Counted from the first letter of the stretch, positions 14,849-24,076 are shown. The stretch: DNA of 38,294 nt from an uncultured Bacteroidales bacterium (GCA_946410455.1 CAMKAJ010000024.1:1-38294); one strand, 5' to 3'. Program-made: numbers and translations. The notes: generated by a model not told the origin, from the sequence alone.

Positions 14849-14856
14849 CAAAGATA
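14849..14856 (-). promoter_or_regulatory. -7 element of the remnant/esterase/mtlD operon
   Basis: On the minus strand this reads TATCTTTG, a perfect TAnnTTTG, 12 bases before the ATG at 14837. It overlaps the control region of divergent mtlA. Confidence 0.55.
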
Positions 14857-14862
14857 GTAATT

Positions 14863-14894
14863 TTTGTGCACAAACCGAAAAATACCTATCTTTA
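14863..14894 (+). promoter_or_regulatory. Candidate mtlA promoter
   Basis: TTTG at 14863-14866 is followed after 20 bases by TATCTTTA (14887-14894), one mismatch from TAnnTTTG. The divergent minus-strand -7 box lies about 30 bases away, so one regulator could control both directions. Confidence 0.45.
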
Positions 14895-14916
14895 CTATTC
14901 CGATATAAATGACCAG

Positions 14917-16746
14917 ATGAAAGAGAAAATTCAACGGTTCGGACGCGCCCTGAGCGCAATGGTGATGCCCAACATCGGGGCGTTCATAGCATGGGGACTC
15001 ATTACAGCCATCTTCATTCCCGGCGGATGGTGGCCCAACGAGAATATAGCCACGATGGTGGGCCCGATGCTCAAGTATCTGCTGCCCATGCTGATAGCGT
15101 TTACGGCCGGAAAGAATGCCGGCGGCTACAGGGGAGGCGTGGCAGGTGCCGTCGCAGCAATGGGCGTCATCATCGGCACCGATACGCCGATGTTCCTGGG
15201 CGCAATGATAATGGGCCCGATAGCCGGCTGGTGCGTTAAGCGCTTCGACCGTCTCGTCGAGGGTAAGGTCGGCGCCGGCTTCGAGATGCTGGTGGACAAT
15301 TTCTCCCTTGGCATCATAGCGATGTTGCTCGCCATCGCCGGATATCTGGTGATAGGGCACGCGGTCGCCTGGATAACCGGAGCCCTGAGCGCCGGCGTCA
15401 ACTGGATGCTGGCGCACAAACTGAACCCCCTGCTTGCCGTGCTGGTCGATCCCGCCAAGGTGCTGTTCCTCAACAACGCCGTCAACCACGGAATAATGAC
15501 CCCGCTTGGCATACAGCAGGCGGCCGAAATGGGCCAGTCGATGCTCTTCCTGGTCGATCCCAACCCCGGCCCGGGTCTCGGCATCCTGCTGGCTTGCTGG
15601 GCGTTCGGCAAGGGGAGCACCAAACAGTCGGCTCCCGGAGCGGTGGTCATCCAGCTGCTCGGAGGCATTCACGAGATATATTTCCCATACGTGCTGGCTC
15701 GCCCCATCCTGCTGCTGGCGGTTATGCTCGGCAACATATGCGCGCTGAGTTTCTTCACTCTGGTCGATTTCGGCCTGGTGGCGCCCGCATCGCCCGGAAG
15801 CCTCATATCTATCATCCTGATGTCGCCAAAGGGCAAGACGCTCCTTGGCATTCTGGGTGTGCTGATAGGTACGGCGGTATCGTTCCTGCTGGCATGGCCG
15901 ATGGTCAAATCCCGCCCCGACTTCCAGGGCGAAAGCGAATCGGCCCCTTTGCCTCAGGATACCGGCAGCCCCTCACCCGCGACCCCCGGCACCATAATCC
16001 GCAAGATAGTCTTCGCCTGCGACGCCGGAATGGGCTCGAGCGCTCTCGGAGCCACGCGCTTCAAGGCCAGGCTGATGAAGGCCGGCCTGCAGGACATCAA
16101 ATGCACCAACGCGGCCGTAGGCGACATCCCCGCCGACGCCTCGCTTGTAATATGCCAGAATGAACTGGCCGACAGGGCCGCCGCATCCGGCAAGGAGGTG
16201 CTGGCGATAACCAATTTCCTCAGCGATCCCGCCCTCGACGCCCTGCTTGCCCGCCTGCAGGCTCAGAAGACCGGCGTTTCTGCCTCCGCAGAGGCTGATG
16301 CTGCCGAGCAGAAGACGGCTCTACAACTGCTGACTGAAGAAAATGTGTTGACGGGGCTGCCCGTCGAGAGCAAAGAAGATGCGATACTCAGGGCCGGCAG
16401 GCTACTCGAGGCCGCAGGATACGTTGAAGAAGGCTATGCCGCCGCAATGCTGGAGCGTGAGCGCACTGCAACCACCTATATGGGTATGGGTGTAGCAATA
16501 CCCCACGGGACTGCCGAAGCCAAAGCCAAGGTGCGCCACTCCGGAATTGCGGTGCTGCAATATCCCGAAGGAGTGGACTTTGGCGGGGGAGAGAAGGCCC
16601 GCCTGGTGATAGGCATAGCCGGCGTCGGCGACGAGCACCTCGACATACTTGCAAAGCTCGCCGGCGTGCTCGAAGACCCCGATACTCTCAGTTTGCTCTC
16701 CGAAACACCCGATTCGCGCATAATATGCAGGACGCTGAATCCCTGA
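14917..16746 (+). CDS. mtlA: Mannitol-specific PTS enzyme IICBA
   Basis: This 609-residue permease imports mannitol and phosphorylates it to mannitol-1-phosphate. IIC spans about residues 1-340 with several membrane segments and the conserved GGIHEIYFPYVL. A Pro/Ser-rich linker follows (about 342-358). IIB then carries phospho-Cys368 in FACDAGMGSSALG. After an Ala-rich linker, IIA carries phospho-His530 in VAIPHGTAEAK. E. coli MtlA has 637 residues with the same IIC-IIB-IIA order. I chose the ATG at 14917 because it begins the typical KEKIQRFGRALSAMVMPNIG. With IIA fused, only HPr and Enzyme I from upstream are needed to complete the chain. Confidence 0.95.
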   Translation: MKEKIQRFGRALSAMVMPNIGAFIAWGLITAIFIPGGWWPNENIATMVGPMLKYLLPMLIAFTAGKNAGGYRGGVAGAVAAMGVIIGTDTPMFLGAMIMGPIAGWCVKRFDRLVEGKVGAGFEMLVDNFSLGIIAMLLAIAGYLVIGHAVAWITGALSAGVNWMLAHKLNPLLAVLVDPAKVLFLNNAVNHGIMTPLGIQQAAEMGQSMLFLVDPNPGPGLGILLACWAFGKGSTKQSAPGAVVIQLLGGIHEIYFPYVLARPILLLAVMLGNICALSFFTLVDFGLVAPASPGSLISIILMSPKGKTLLGILGVLIGTAVSFLLAWPMVKSRPDFQGESESAPLPQDTGSPSPATPGTIIRKIVFACDAGMGSSALGATRFKARLMKAGLQDIKCTNAAVGDIPADASLVICQNELADRAAASGKEVLAITNFLSDPALDALLARLQAQKTGVSASAEADAAEQKTALQLLTEENVLTGLPVESKEDAILRAGRLLEAAGYVEEGYAAAMLERERTATTYMGMGVAIPHGTAEAKAKVRHSGIAVLQYPEGVDFGGGEKARLVIGIAGVGDEHLDILAKLAGVLEDPDTLSLLSETPDSRIICRTLNP

Positions 16747-16747
16747 C

Positions 16748-16778
16748 TTGTATTTTCGTGCTGAATTTCATAAATTTG
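16748..16778 (+). promoter_or_regulatory. Promoter of the NagB/PIG-L gene
   Basis: TTG at 16748-16750 and TAAATTTG at 16771-16778 are 20 bases apart, a good Bacteroidetes promoter. The ATG at 16785 lies only 7 bases downstream of the box, so the mRNA would have almost no leader. Confidence 0.65.
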
Positions 16779-16784
16779 TGAACT

Positions 16785-18710
16785 ATGAGCAAGCATTTCA
16801 CTCTTCCTTACGAAGGCGGACTGATTCAAGAGAATCTGCCTGCAGGTATCCTTCATTCTTACGAGAAAATCTGGACCAAAGTATTCCCGGAATCCCGTCC
16901 GGCATCGTACGAGATAGCTGACTTGATTGTGGCCGGCATCAATTCCTGCAAGGGGAGGCTTTTCCGCCTCGGTCTTACCACCGGAGCCACACCCACCTCG
17001 CTCTACAACGAGCTGACCCGCCGCTACAAAGCCGGCGCTGTGTCGTTCAAGAACGTTGAGGTGGTCTCTATAGATGAGTATTACCCTTGTTCGAGCGAGG
17101 AACCTCAGAGCCGCAACCGCCGGCTGCACGACGCTCTGCTCGACAATGTAGATATCCTCAAAGAGAATGTTCATATTCCCGACGGCACCGTCCCCCAGGA
17201 TCAATTGGGAGAGTATTGCTACAGCTTCGACGCCCTGGCTCGCGACCTCGACTTGCTTGTGATCGGAGTAGGGGAGCAGGGGCAGGTGGGCTTCAACGAG
17301 GCCGGTTCCAACGACAAGACCCGCACTCGCGTGGTTCGTCTGCCTTATGCTTCACGCAAGCGTCAGGCGGCTAACTTCAATAACGATCTGGCGGCCACCC
17401 CCGATAAGGCTATCACTGTGGGTATCAGCACTATGCTCTCTGCAAAGCGCGTCATACTTATGGCGTGGGGCGAAGATAAAGCGGCGGCTGTAAAGGCAAT
17501 TGCCGAGGGAGAGATTGACCCGTATTGCCCGGCTTCGCATCTGCAGCGTCACGACCACATCTCTTTCTATGTAGACGAGACAGCAGCCAGCTTGCTCACC
17601 AGATCTGTGTCACCCTGGCTCGTAGGACCGTGCGACTGGACACGCAAGTTCGTGCGCAAGGCGGTGGTCTGGCTGTGCCAGACAGTGCAGAAGCCTATTC
17701 TCAAGCTCACTGAGCGCGATTATCTGGATAACGGACTTGGCGAGCTGCTGGAGAAGTGGGGCTCATTCGATAAGATTAATATAGACGTTTTCAATGACCT
17801 CCAGCACACCATTACCGGCTGGCCCGGCGGCAAACCCAACGCAGACGACAGTACCCGTCCGGTGAGTGCGCAGCCGTATCCCAAGACAGTGCTTATCTTC
17901 TCGCCGCATCCCGACGACGACGTGATTTCCATGGGCGGAACCTTTATCAGGCTCGTCTCCCAGGGGCATGACGTGCACGTGGCATACGAGACTTCCGGCA
18001 ATGTGGCAGTGAACGACGATGTGGTGCTCCAGCAAATAGACGCAGCAAAGCAGCTTGGGTTCGCCGACTGCTTTGAGCATGTTCGTGAGCTGGTGGATTC
18101 AAAACTCCCCGGTGAACCGGAACCGCGAGAGCTGCTGAATATCAAAGGCGCTATTCGCAGAAGCGAGGCCCGAGGTGCAGTTCGCTCCTTCGGGCTCAAC
18201 GACAATACCAACGCGCACTTCCTCAATCTTCCTTTCTATGAGTCCGGCGGAATCAAGAAGAAGCCTCGTTCTCAGGCAGATGTAGACATTATCAAGGAAC
18301 TCATCGAGCGCCTGAAGCCTCACATGATCTTTATGGCGGGCGACCTGGCCGATCCTCATGGGACACACCGGGTGTGCACGGAGGCGGCGCTTGAGGCGCT
18401 TGAGCAGATAGACCGTTCTGCACATCCCTGGCTTGCCGACACGCATGTTTGGCTGTACCGTGGAGCCTGGATGGAATGGGAACTGGGCCGGGTAGATATG
18501 GCAGTGCCCCTGTCTCCTGACGAAGTGGTGAAGAAGCGTCACGCTATCTTCCGCCATATCTCCCAGAAAGACATAGTGCCCTTCCCCGGAGAGGATTCAC
18601 GCGAATTCTGGCAGAGGGCAGAGGAACGCACACAGAAAACAGCCAAGCTGTATGATCAGCTTGGAATGGCTGAGTATCAAGCAATTGAAGTATTTTTAAA
18701 ACTATATTGA
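16785..18710 (+). CDS. Glucosamine-6-phosphate deaminase-like / PIG-L deacetylase fusion
   Basis: This 641-residue two-domain protein resembles a Bacteroides family annotated as glucosamine-6-phosphate deaminase. Residues about 30-290 form a NagB/isomerase-like fold with the Asp of SIDEYYP kept. At the catalytic loop it reads GEQGQVGFNEAG where active NagB has G(D)GHIAFNEP. Thus the Asp141 and His143 of E. coli NagB are Gln165 and Gln167 here; Glu148 is retained (172). Residues about 365-641 form a PIG-L/LmbE zinc deacetylase domain with HPDDD (375-379) and DPHGTH (523-528). The intact domain suggests an N-acetyl-glucosamine-type deacetylase with a sugar-phosphate-binding partner domain. Canonical nagB follows after 1 base. 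Confidence 0.88.
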   Translation: MSKHFTLPYEGGLIQENLPAGILHSYEKIWTKVFPESRPASYEIADLIVAGINSCKGRLFRLGLTTGATPTSLYNELTRRYKAGAVSFKNVEVVSIDEYYPCSSEEPQSRNRRLHDALLDNVDILKENVHIPDGTVPQDQLGEYCYSFDALARDLDLLVIGVGEQGQVGFNEAGSNDKTRTRVVRLPYASRKRQAANFNNDLAATPDKAITVGISTMLSAKRVILMAWGEDKAAAVKAIAEGEIDPYCPASHLQRHDHISFYVDETAASLLTRSVSPWLVGPCDWTRKFVRKAVVWLCQTVQKPILKLTERDYLDNGLGELLEKWGSFDKINIDVFNDLQHTITGWPGGKPNADDSTRPVSAQPYPKTVLIFSPHPDDDVISMGGTFIRLVSQGHDVHVAYETSGNVAVNDDVVLQQIDAAKQLGFADCFEHVRELVDSKLPGEPEPRELLNIKGAIRRSEARGAVRSFGLNDNTNAHFLNLPFYESGGIKKKPRSQADVDIIKELIERLKPHMIFMAGDLADPHGTHRVCTEAALEALEQIDRSAHPWLADTHVWLYRGAWMEWELGRVDMAVPLSPDEVVKKRHAIFRHISQKDIVPFPGEDSREFWQRAEERTQKTAKLYDQLGMAEYQAIEVFLKLY

Positions 18711-18711
18711 G

Positions 18712-19491
18712 ATGAAGCTTATCATTCGCGACACCATGAAGGAGGCCTCGGTTTGGGCCGCCCGCTACATTGCAGAAAAAATCAATGAGAAAGCTGCCCG
18801 TACCAGCGAGCCTTTCGTAATCGGCCTTTGCACCGGTTCTACTCCTATAGAGACCTACAATGAGCTTATCCGCCTCGTAAAGGCAGGTAAAGTTTCTTTT
18901 AAGAATGTGGTTTCTTTTAATATGGACGAGTACGTGGGCCTTCCCGTCGAGCACCCCGAGAGCTATCATAGCTTTATGCACAAATACCTCTTCGACCATA
19001 TCGACGAGCCCGCTGCCAACATTCACATTCTCAACGGAAACGCTCCCGACCTGGCTGCAGAGTGCGCCGCATACGAGAAGGCTATTGTAGCAGCAGGAGG
19101 CTTCGATCTCTTCCTCGGCGGCGTAGGTGAAGACGGGCACATTGCCTTCAACGAGCCCTTCTCCTCGCTTGAGTCCCGCACCCGCGTCATCACACTTACT
19201 CCGCAGACTCGTGAGGTGAACTCCCGCTTCTTCGACAACGATCCCGGGCAGGTTCCCGCGCAGGCACTCTCCGTTGGTGTAGCAACTGTCATGGGAGCAA
19301 AGGAAGTGGTGGTCCTTGCATTCGGTTCCAAGAAAGCCCATGCTGTAAAGGATGCAGTTGAGGGCCCTATCTCACACTATTGCACTCTCAGCGCAATGCA
19401 GATGCATCCTGCAGGAATTATCGCCTGCGACGATGCAGCCGCCGGAGAACTCCGCGTAAACAGTTACCGCTACTTCAAGGCTACTGAGTAG
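18712..19491 (+). CDS. nagB: Glucosamine-6-phosphate deaminase
   Basis: This 259-residue enzyme converts glucosamine-6-phosphate to fructose-6-phosphate and ammonia. All catalytic elements are present: Asp in FNMDEYVGLP, and the loop GVGEDGHIAFNEP. It follows the NagB/PIG-L gene by 1 base, so deacetylation and deamination of amino-sugar phosphates may be coupled. Its product joins the fructose-6-phosphate made by the mannitol pathway just upstream. It is convergent with lon, with only 36 bases between stops and no clear terminator. Confidence 0.96.
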   Translation: MKLIIRDTMKEASVWAARYIAEKINEKAARTSEPFVIGLCTGSTPIETYNELIRLVKAGKVSFKNVVSFNMDEYVGLPVEHPESYHSFMHKYLFDHIDEPAANIHILNGNAPDLAAECAAYEKAIVAAGGFDLFLGGVGEDGHIAFNEPFSSLESRTRVITLTPQTREVNSRFFDNDPGQVPAQALSVGVATVMGAKEVVVLAFGSKKAHAVKDAVEGPISHYCTLSAMQMHPAGIIACDDAAAGELRVNSYRYFKATE

Positions 19492-19527
19492 CCCGGAAGC
19501 AGCGGCGCCTGCGGGAGGGGGAACCTC

Positions 19528-21897
19528 TTAGAAAATATACGCAATCACGTCATCAATGGTCTTGACATAATGGAAGTCAAGACCTTTGACGTATATAGGC
19601 TTGATGTCTTCCACGTCTTTGCGGTTTTCCTCGGAGATTACAATTGTATTCACGCCAGCGCGTTTTGCAGCAAGAATCTTCTCCTTGATGCCGCCTACGG
19701 GCAGCACGCGCCCGCGGAGCGTCATCTCTCCAGTCATGGCTATGCCTTTGCGTACGGCTTCTCCGCGAAGCGCAGACACCATTGAGCTTACCATGGTGAT
19801 ACCGGCAGACGGACCGTCCTTGGGGGTTGCACCCTCTGGTACGTGTACGTGGATATCCTTTTCAGAGAAGGTCTTGGAGTCTATCTTGGCCATCTCGGGA
19901 TGTGCCTTGATGTACTGGTATGCAATGGTGGCGGATTCCTTCATCACGTCGCCCAGGTTGCCGGTCATGGTCATGACGCCCTTCCCGCTGCTCACAGAGC
20001 TCTCTACAAAGAGAATTTCTCCGCCCATCTGAGTCCATGCAAGACCAGTCACGACTCCCGGTGCCTCGTTGCCCTTCTGGAGGTCGTGGAAATTTGTAGG
20101 CAGCCCGAGATATTCTTTAAGGTGCTCCGGCTTGATGGTAGAAGGATACTCCTGCTCCAGGGCAATCTTCTTTGCCGTTACACGGGCGATTTTAGCAATC
20201 TGCTTCTCCAGTCCGCGAACTCCGCTCTCGTGGGTGTACTGGTCTATAATGGCCTTGATCCCGGCGGCGCTGATCTTGAGCGCTTTGCTGTCCAGGCCAT
20301 GCTCGCGCAGCTGCTTGGGCAGCAGGAACTGCTTTGCAATCTCTGCCTTCTCTTCTGCCAGGTAACCGGAGACGTTGATGAGCTCCATACGGTCCAGAAG
20401 TGCCGGCTGAATAGGGGAGAGGCTGTTAGCCGTGGTGATGAACATTACGTTGCTCAGATCGTAGTCCAGGTCCAGGTAATTGTCGTGGAAGGTAGAGTTC
20501 TGCTCGGGGTCCAGCGCCTCCAGCAGCGCGGAGGAAGGATCGCCCTTGAAGTCGGCTCCCAGCTTGTCTATCTCGTCGAGCACTATTACCGGATTGGATG
20601 TGCCGGCGCGTGCTATGCCGTTGAGGATGCGGCCGGGCAGAGCCCCCACGTAGGTCTTGCGGTGACCACGGATCTCGGCCTCGTCGTGCATACCGCCAAG
20701 AGAAATGCGCACGTATTTGCGTCCCAGCGAGCGGGCAATGGATTTGCCCAGTGAGGTTTTACCAACTCCCGGAGGCCCATAGAGGCAGAGGATAGGCGAT
20801 TTCATGTTCCCCTTGAGTTTGAGCACCGCCAAGTATTCTATGATGCGGTCTTTCACGCTGTCCAGGCCATAATGGTCGGCGTCCAGCACTTCCTGGGCGT
20901 GTTTTAGGTCCAGATTGTCCTCGCTCATGTCGCCCCAGGGCAGCTGCAGCATGAACTCCAGATAATTGTACTGGGTGCTGTAGTCGGGAGAATTGGGGTT
21001 GTACTTCTCCAACTTGGCGAGTTCTTTTTCAAATGCCTTGGCTATCTCTTCCGGCCACTTCTTGTCTTTGGCTCTCTCGCGGAACTTCTCGAAGTCTTCC
21101 TGTTCGTCCATGCCGAGCTCCTCCTGTATGGTCTTGAGCTGGCTGTTCAGGTAGTACTCTCTCTGCTGCTGGTCCATCTCGCTCTTAACCTTCTGGTTGA
21201 TGTCTTGCTTGAGCTTGAGGAGCTGGAGCTGCACGTCGAGTATAGACAGGAGCTTCATGGCGCGGAGCTTGAGGTCGTCGTAAGACAGCAGCTCCATCTT
21301 GTCTTTGAAGTTCTCTACCTCCACTGTTGTGGCGGTAAAGTTCACCAGGAACTCGAAATTATCTACGGCCTTTATCGCCCCTATAGACTCGCGGGACGAG
21401 AAATTGGTGGTGCGAAGAATCTGTATGGCCTTGTCTTTGAGGGTATCGGAGAGAGCCCTGATGTCGGTAGCGCCGCTGTCGTACGTGCGATCGTTCTTAT
21501 AATAGATACGCGCCGTGAAGTAGGGATCTACATCTACGATTGTGTCTATCTCGATTCTCTTGAAGGCCTGCAGGATGGCGGTGATGGTGCCGTCCGGCAT
21601 CTCAAGGGTCTTGAGAATCTTGCACACTACTCCGTATTTGTAGAGGTCTTCTACGCCGGGGTCTTCGACGGACAGTTCCTTCTGGGGTACTGCCCCTATG
21701 AAGAAATCGTGGTTTTCTGCATCCTGGATGAGCTTGATAGACTTCTCGCGGCCTATGGTTATGGGGTAAACGGTCCCCGGAAAGAGTGCGGTGCCGCGCA
21801 GCACCAGGATGGGCAGCACGTCCGGCAGTTCGTTTTCGTTGAGCCTGAAGGGCACCTCGCCCTGTACTACAGGAATAATATTGATATCTTGCTTCAT
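19528..21897 (-). CDS. lon: ATP-dependent protease La (Lon)
   Basis: This 789-residue LonA-type protease has an N-terminal substrate-binding region with coiled coil, an AAA+ module with Walker [10 protein letters not shown] (Lys380), and a C-terminal protease domain. The catalytic Ser697 lies in PKDGPSAG and a Lys follows in the GGIKEKI region. It degrades misfolded and regulatory proteins in the cytosol. Length is typical for Bacteroidetes Lon. It is a single-gene unit with its own promoter. Confidence 0.97.
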   Translation of the reverse strand: MKQDINIIPVVQGEVPFRLNENELPDVLPILVLRGTALFPGTVYPITIGREKSIKLIQDAENHDFFIGAVPQKELSVEDPGVEDLYKYGVVCKILKTLEMPDGTITAILQAFKRIEIDTIVDVDPYFTARIYYKNDRTYDSGATDIRALSDTLKDKAIQILRTTNFSSRESIGAIKAVDNFEFLVNFTATTVEVENFKDKMELLSYDDLKLRAMKLLSILDVQLQLLKLKQDINQKVKSEMDQQQREYYLNSQLKTIQEELGMDEQEDFEKFRERAKDKKWPEEIAKAFEKELAKLEKYNPNSPDYSTQYNYLEFMLQLPWGDMSEDNLDLKHAQEVLDADHYGLDSVKDRIIEYLAVLKLKGNMKSPILCLYGPPGVGKTSLGKSIARSLGRKYVRISLGGMHDEAEIRGHRKTYVGALPGRILNGIARAGTSNPVIVLDEIDKLGADFKGDPSSALLEALDPEQNSTFHDNYLDLDYDLSNVMFITTANSLSPIQPALLDRMELINVSGYLAEEKAEIAKQFLLPKQLREHGLDSKALKISAAGIKAIIDQYTHESGVRGLEKQIAKIARVTAKKIALEQEYPSTIKPEHLKEYLGLPTNFHDLQKGNEAPGVVTGLAWTQMGGEILFVESSVSSGKGVMTMTGNLGDVMKESATIAYQYIKAHPEMAKIDSKTFSEKDIHVHVPEGATPKDGPSAGITMVSSMVSALRGEAVRKGIAMTGEMTLRGRVLPVGGIKEKILAAKRAGVNTIVISEENRKDVEDIKPIYVKGLDFHYVKTIDDVIAYIF

Positions 21898-21928
21898 AAT
21901 AATTGTGTCAAAATGTCAGTAAAAAGGG

Positions 21929-21957
21929 CAAAAATACCCCGGGCATTTATAGGTCAA
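21929..21957 (-). promoter_or_regulatory. lon promoter
   Basis: Read on the minus strand, TTG (21957-21955) precedes TATTTTTG (21936-21929) with 18 bases between. It lies about 30 bases upstream of the lon start. Confidence 0.65.
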
Positions 21958-21987
21958 TCTCTGTGCCAAAAGAAAAGAGCGAAAATA

Positions 21988-22019
21988 TTTTGATAGTTGA
22001 AAATTTAGCCCTATTTTTG
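21988..22019 (+). promoter_or_regulatory. HU gene promoter
   Basis: TTTTG (21988-21992) and TATTTTTG (22012-22019) are 19 bases apart, close to the Bacteroidetes optimum. The leader to the ATG at 22074 is about 50 bases. Confidence 0.7.
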
Positions 22020-22073
22020 CGTTCCCATTTGATACAATGTAAGATAACAACCAAAATTTAAGATATTAACATT

Positions 22074-22349
22074 ATGACAAAGGCAGAAATCGTAAGTGAA
22101 GTTGCAAAGGCAACTGGTATTGAGAAAGTAACAGTTCAGACTGTTTTTGAGGCAGCTATGGAGTCTATCAAAGCTTCCCTCGTAAAGGGTGAACCCGTGT
22201 ATCTGCGTGGATTCGGCAGCTTCATCATCAAGCATCGCGCCCAGAAGGCAGCCCGCAACATCACCAAGAAGACCACCATTACCATCCCTGCACACGATAT
22301 TCCCGCATTCAAGCCTTCCAAGGCTTTCGTGGCAGAGCTCCAGAAATAA
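22074..22349 (+). CDS. HU family DNA-binding protein
   Basis: This 91-residue histone-like protein begins MTKAEIVSEVAKATG, and the DNA-binding arms include GFGSFIIKHR and IPAFKPSKAF. HU/IHF dimers bend and compact DNA. The Pro of the arm tip is replaced by a TIPAHDIPAF stretch, common in Bacteroidetes HU proteins. The 29-residue ribosomal protein gene follows 15 bases later, probably in the same transcript. Confidence 0.93.
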   Translation: MTKAEIVSEVAKATGIEKVTVQTVFEAAMESIKASLVKGEPVYLRGFGSFIIKHRAQKAARNITKKTTITIPAHDIPAFKPSKAFVAELQK

Positions 22350-22364
22350 TCAATACTTTATCAT

Positions 22365-22454
22365 ATGCCTAACGGAAAGAAGCATAAGAGACATAAGATG
22401 GCGACGCACAAACGCAAGAAGCGTCTGCGTCTGAACAGACACAAGAAGAAATAG
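22365..22454 (+). CDS. Small basic AURKAIP1/COX24-like (bS22/mS38-type) ribosomal protein
   Basis: This 29-residue protein begins MPNGKKHKRHKMATHKRKKR and is almost wholly Lys, Arg and His. It matches the short basic proteins of Bacteroidetes annotated with the AURKAIP1/COX24 C-terminal domain. Those are related to mycobacterial bS22 and mitochondrial mS38 of the small ribosomal subunit. It is easily missed because of its size. Position directly after HU and before a terminator supports a real gene. The ribosomal role is inferred from the family resemblance. Confidence 0.8.
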   Translation: MPNGKKHKRHKMATHKRKKRLRLNRHKKK

Positions 22455-22460
22455 TCGCTT

Positions 22461-22496
22461 AAGGCCTGGCGGGAGATCCGGCGGGCCTTTTGTTTT
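22461..22496 (+). terminator. Terminator after HU and the small ribosomal protein
   Basis: AAGGCC (22461-22466) pairs with GGCCTT (22484-22489), with G/C-rich material inside, and is followed by TTGTTTT. It ends 15 bases before the RNase G start. Confidence 0.65.
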
Positions 22497-22510
22497 ATTA
22501 TCGTCCCAAT

Positions 22511-24076
22511 ATGGAATCCGAAAACCTGGAAAAAGACCTTGTGGTCGATGTGGGCTCGGCGGAGGTGCGTCTGGCGTTGCTGGAAAACCACCGTCTCATT
22601 GAGCTCAACAGAGAATCGAGCCAGGGCCACAGCTTCTCGGTGGGTGATGTATATCTTGGCAAAGTCAAGAAGATACTTCCCGCCCTGAATGCTGCTTTCG
22701 TGGATATAGGGGATACCAAGGAGGCATTTGTACATTATCTCGACCTGGGATTGCACTTTGATGCGTTCGATACTTTTGTGCGCGAGAGTAATCCCAACCG
22801 TGACCTGTCTGAGCTTTATACAGGAATCAAGCTTGGCGAGCCTCTCTCCAAGGAGGGCCGCATAGAAGATTACCTCAAGCCAGGGCAGCTGATAATAGGA
22901 CAAATTGTCAAAGAACCTATTTCTACAAAGGGGTCACGGCTGACTGCGGAGATTTCATTGGCAGGACGCAACATTGTACTGCTTCCCTTCGCCGAGAAGG
23001 TGAGCGTTTCCCAAAAAATCGCCTCCAAGGAGGAAAAAAGAAGACTCGAGACTCTGGTCGGCAATATTTTGCCCAAGAACTATGGAGCCATCATACGTAC
23101 GGCAGCAGAAGGCAGTTCTGCCTCGGTGCTGGTGGCGGAGCTCCGTTCCCTCATAGAGAAGTGGGAAGGTTCCTGGAAGACCATCTCGAGAAACAAGAAC
23201 AAAGGACTGCTTTTCACAGAGTATTCCAAGACCACCACTGTCCTGCGCGACCTCTTAAACGACTCGTTTACAAATGTTTATGTAAACGATGCCAAAATAT
23301 ACGAAGAGACGCGCAAGTACATCTCCCTCATTTCTCCTGAGCAAGAGAAGATTGTCAAGCTCTACGAGGGCAAGGAACCTATCTTCGACCATTTTGAGGT
23401 TACACGTCAGATAAAGAGTTCCTTTGGAAAGGTGGTACCCATGAAGCAGGGCGCATATCTGGTGATAGAAACCACAGAGGCCCTGAACGTTATAGATGTG
23501 AACAGCGGTATCCGGGCAAAGACCAACGACCAGGAAGAGAATACTTTCGAGGTCAACAAGCTGGCTGCCGAAGAAATTGCGCGCCAGTTGCGTCTGCGCG
23601 ATATGGGAGGAATCGTCATCGTCGATTTTATCGACATGGAGACCCAGGAGCACCGCAACGAGCTCTACAAGTACATGACAGAGCTTATGGCAAGCGACAG
23701 GGCAAAGCACAACGTGCTGCCCCTCACTAAGTTCGGCCTGATGCAGATTACCCGCCAGCGCATACGCCCGGTAACAGAAATCAACACCACGGAGAAGTGC
23801 CCGCTGTGCCACGGCACCGGCAAGATTGCCTCCACGGTGGTTATCGACGAACAGGTAGAACGCAAGCTTGCAGACCTCATTGAGCGTACCAAGCTCAGGC
23901 AGTTCACACTGAAAGTCAGCCCTATACTCGGGGCCTACCTCACAAGGGGCCTGTGGAATTCGTTCACGGCCAAATGGAAACGCAAGTACAACTGCAAGCT
24001 GCGAGTCGAGGAAATGACGGAACACAGCATCCTGCAATATGAATTCTATGATGAGAAAGGAAAGGTGCTCGAGTAG
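22511..24076 (+). CDS. rng: Ribonuclease E/G family protein
   Basis: This 521-residue endoribonuclease processes rRNA and mRNA. An S1-like RNA-binding segment lies at about 35-130. The catalytic Mg-binding Asp residues are Asp329 in NVIDVNSG and Asp372 in VIVDFIDM. The zinc-link Cys pair is CPLC (430-433). Length fits RNase G rather than full RNase E, as there is no long C-terminal scaffold. The frame is open to 22490, but the ATG at 22511 (MESENLEKDL) lies clear of the upstream terminator. The stop codon is inside its own terminator hairpin. Confidence 0.94.
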   Translation: MESENLEKDLVVDVGSAEVRLALLENHRLIELNRESSQGHSFSVGDVYLGKVKKILPALNAAFVDIGDTKEAFVHYLDLGLHFDAFDTFVRESNPNRDLSELYTGIKLGEPLSKEGRIEDYLKPGQLIIGQIVKEPISTKGSRLTAEISLAGRNIVLLPFAEKVSVSQKIASKEEKRRLETLVGNILPKNYGAIIRTAAEGSSASVLVAELRSLIEKWEGSWKTISRNKNKGLLFTEYSKTTTVLRDLLNDSFTNVYVNDAKIYEETRKYISLISPEQEKIVKLYEGKEPIFDHFEVTRQIKSSFGKVVPMKQGAYLVIETTEALNVIDVNSGIRAKTNDQEENTFEVNKLAAEEIARQLRLRDMGGIVIVDFIDMETQEHRNELYKYMTELMASDRAKHNVLPLTKFGLMQITRQRIRPVTEINTTEKCPLCHGTGKIASTVVIDEQVERKLADLIERTKLRQFTLKVSPILGAYLTRGLWNSFTAKWKRKYNCKLRVEEMTEHSILQYEFYDEKGKVLE

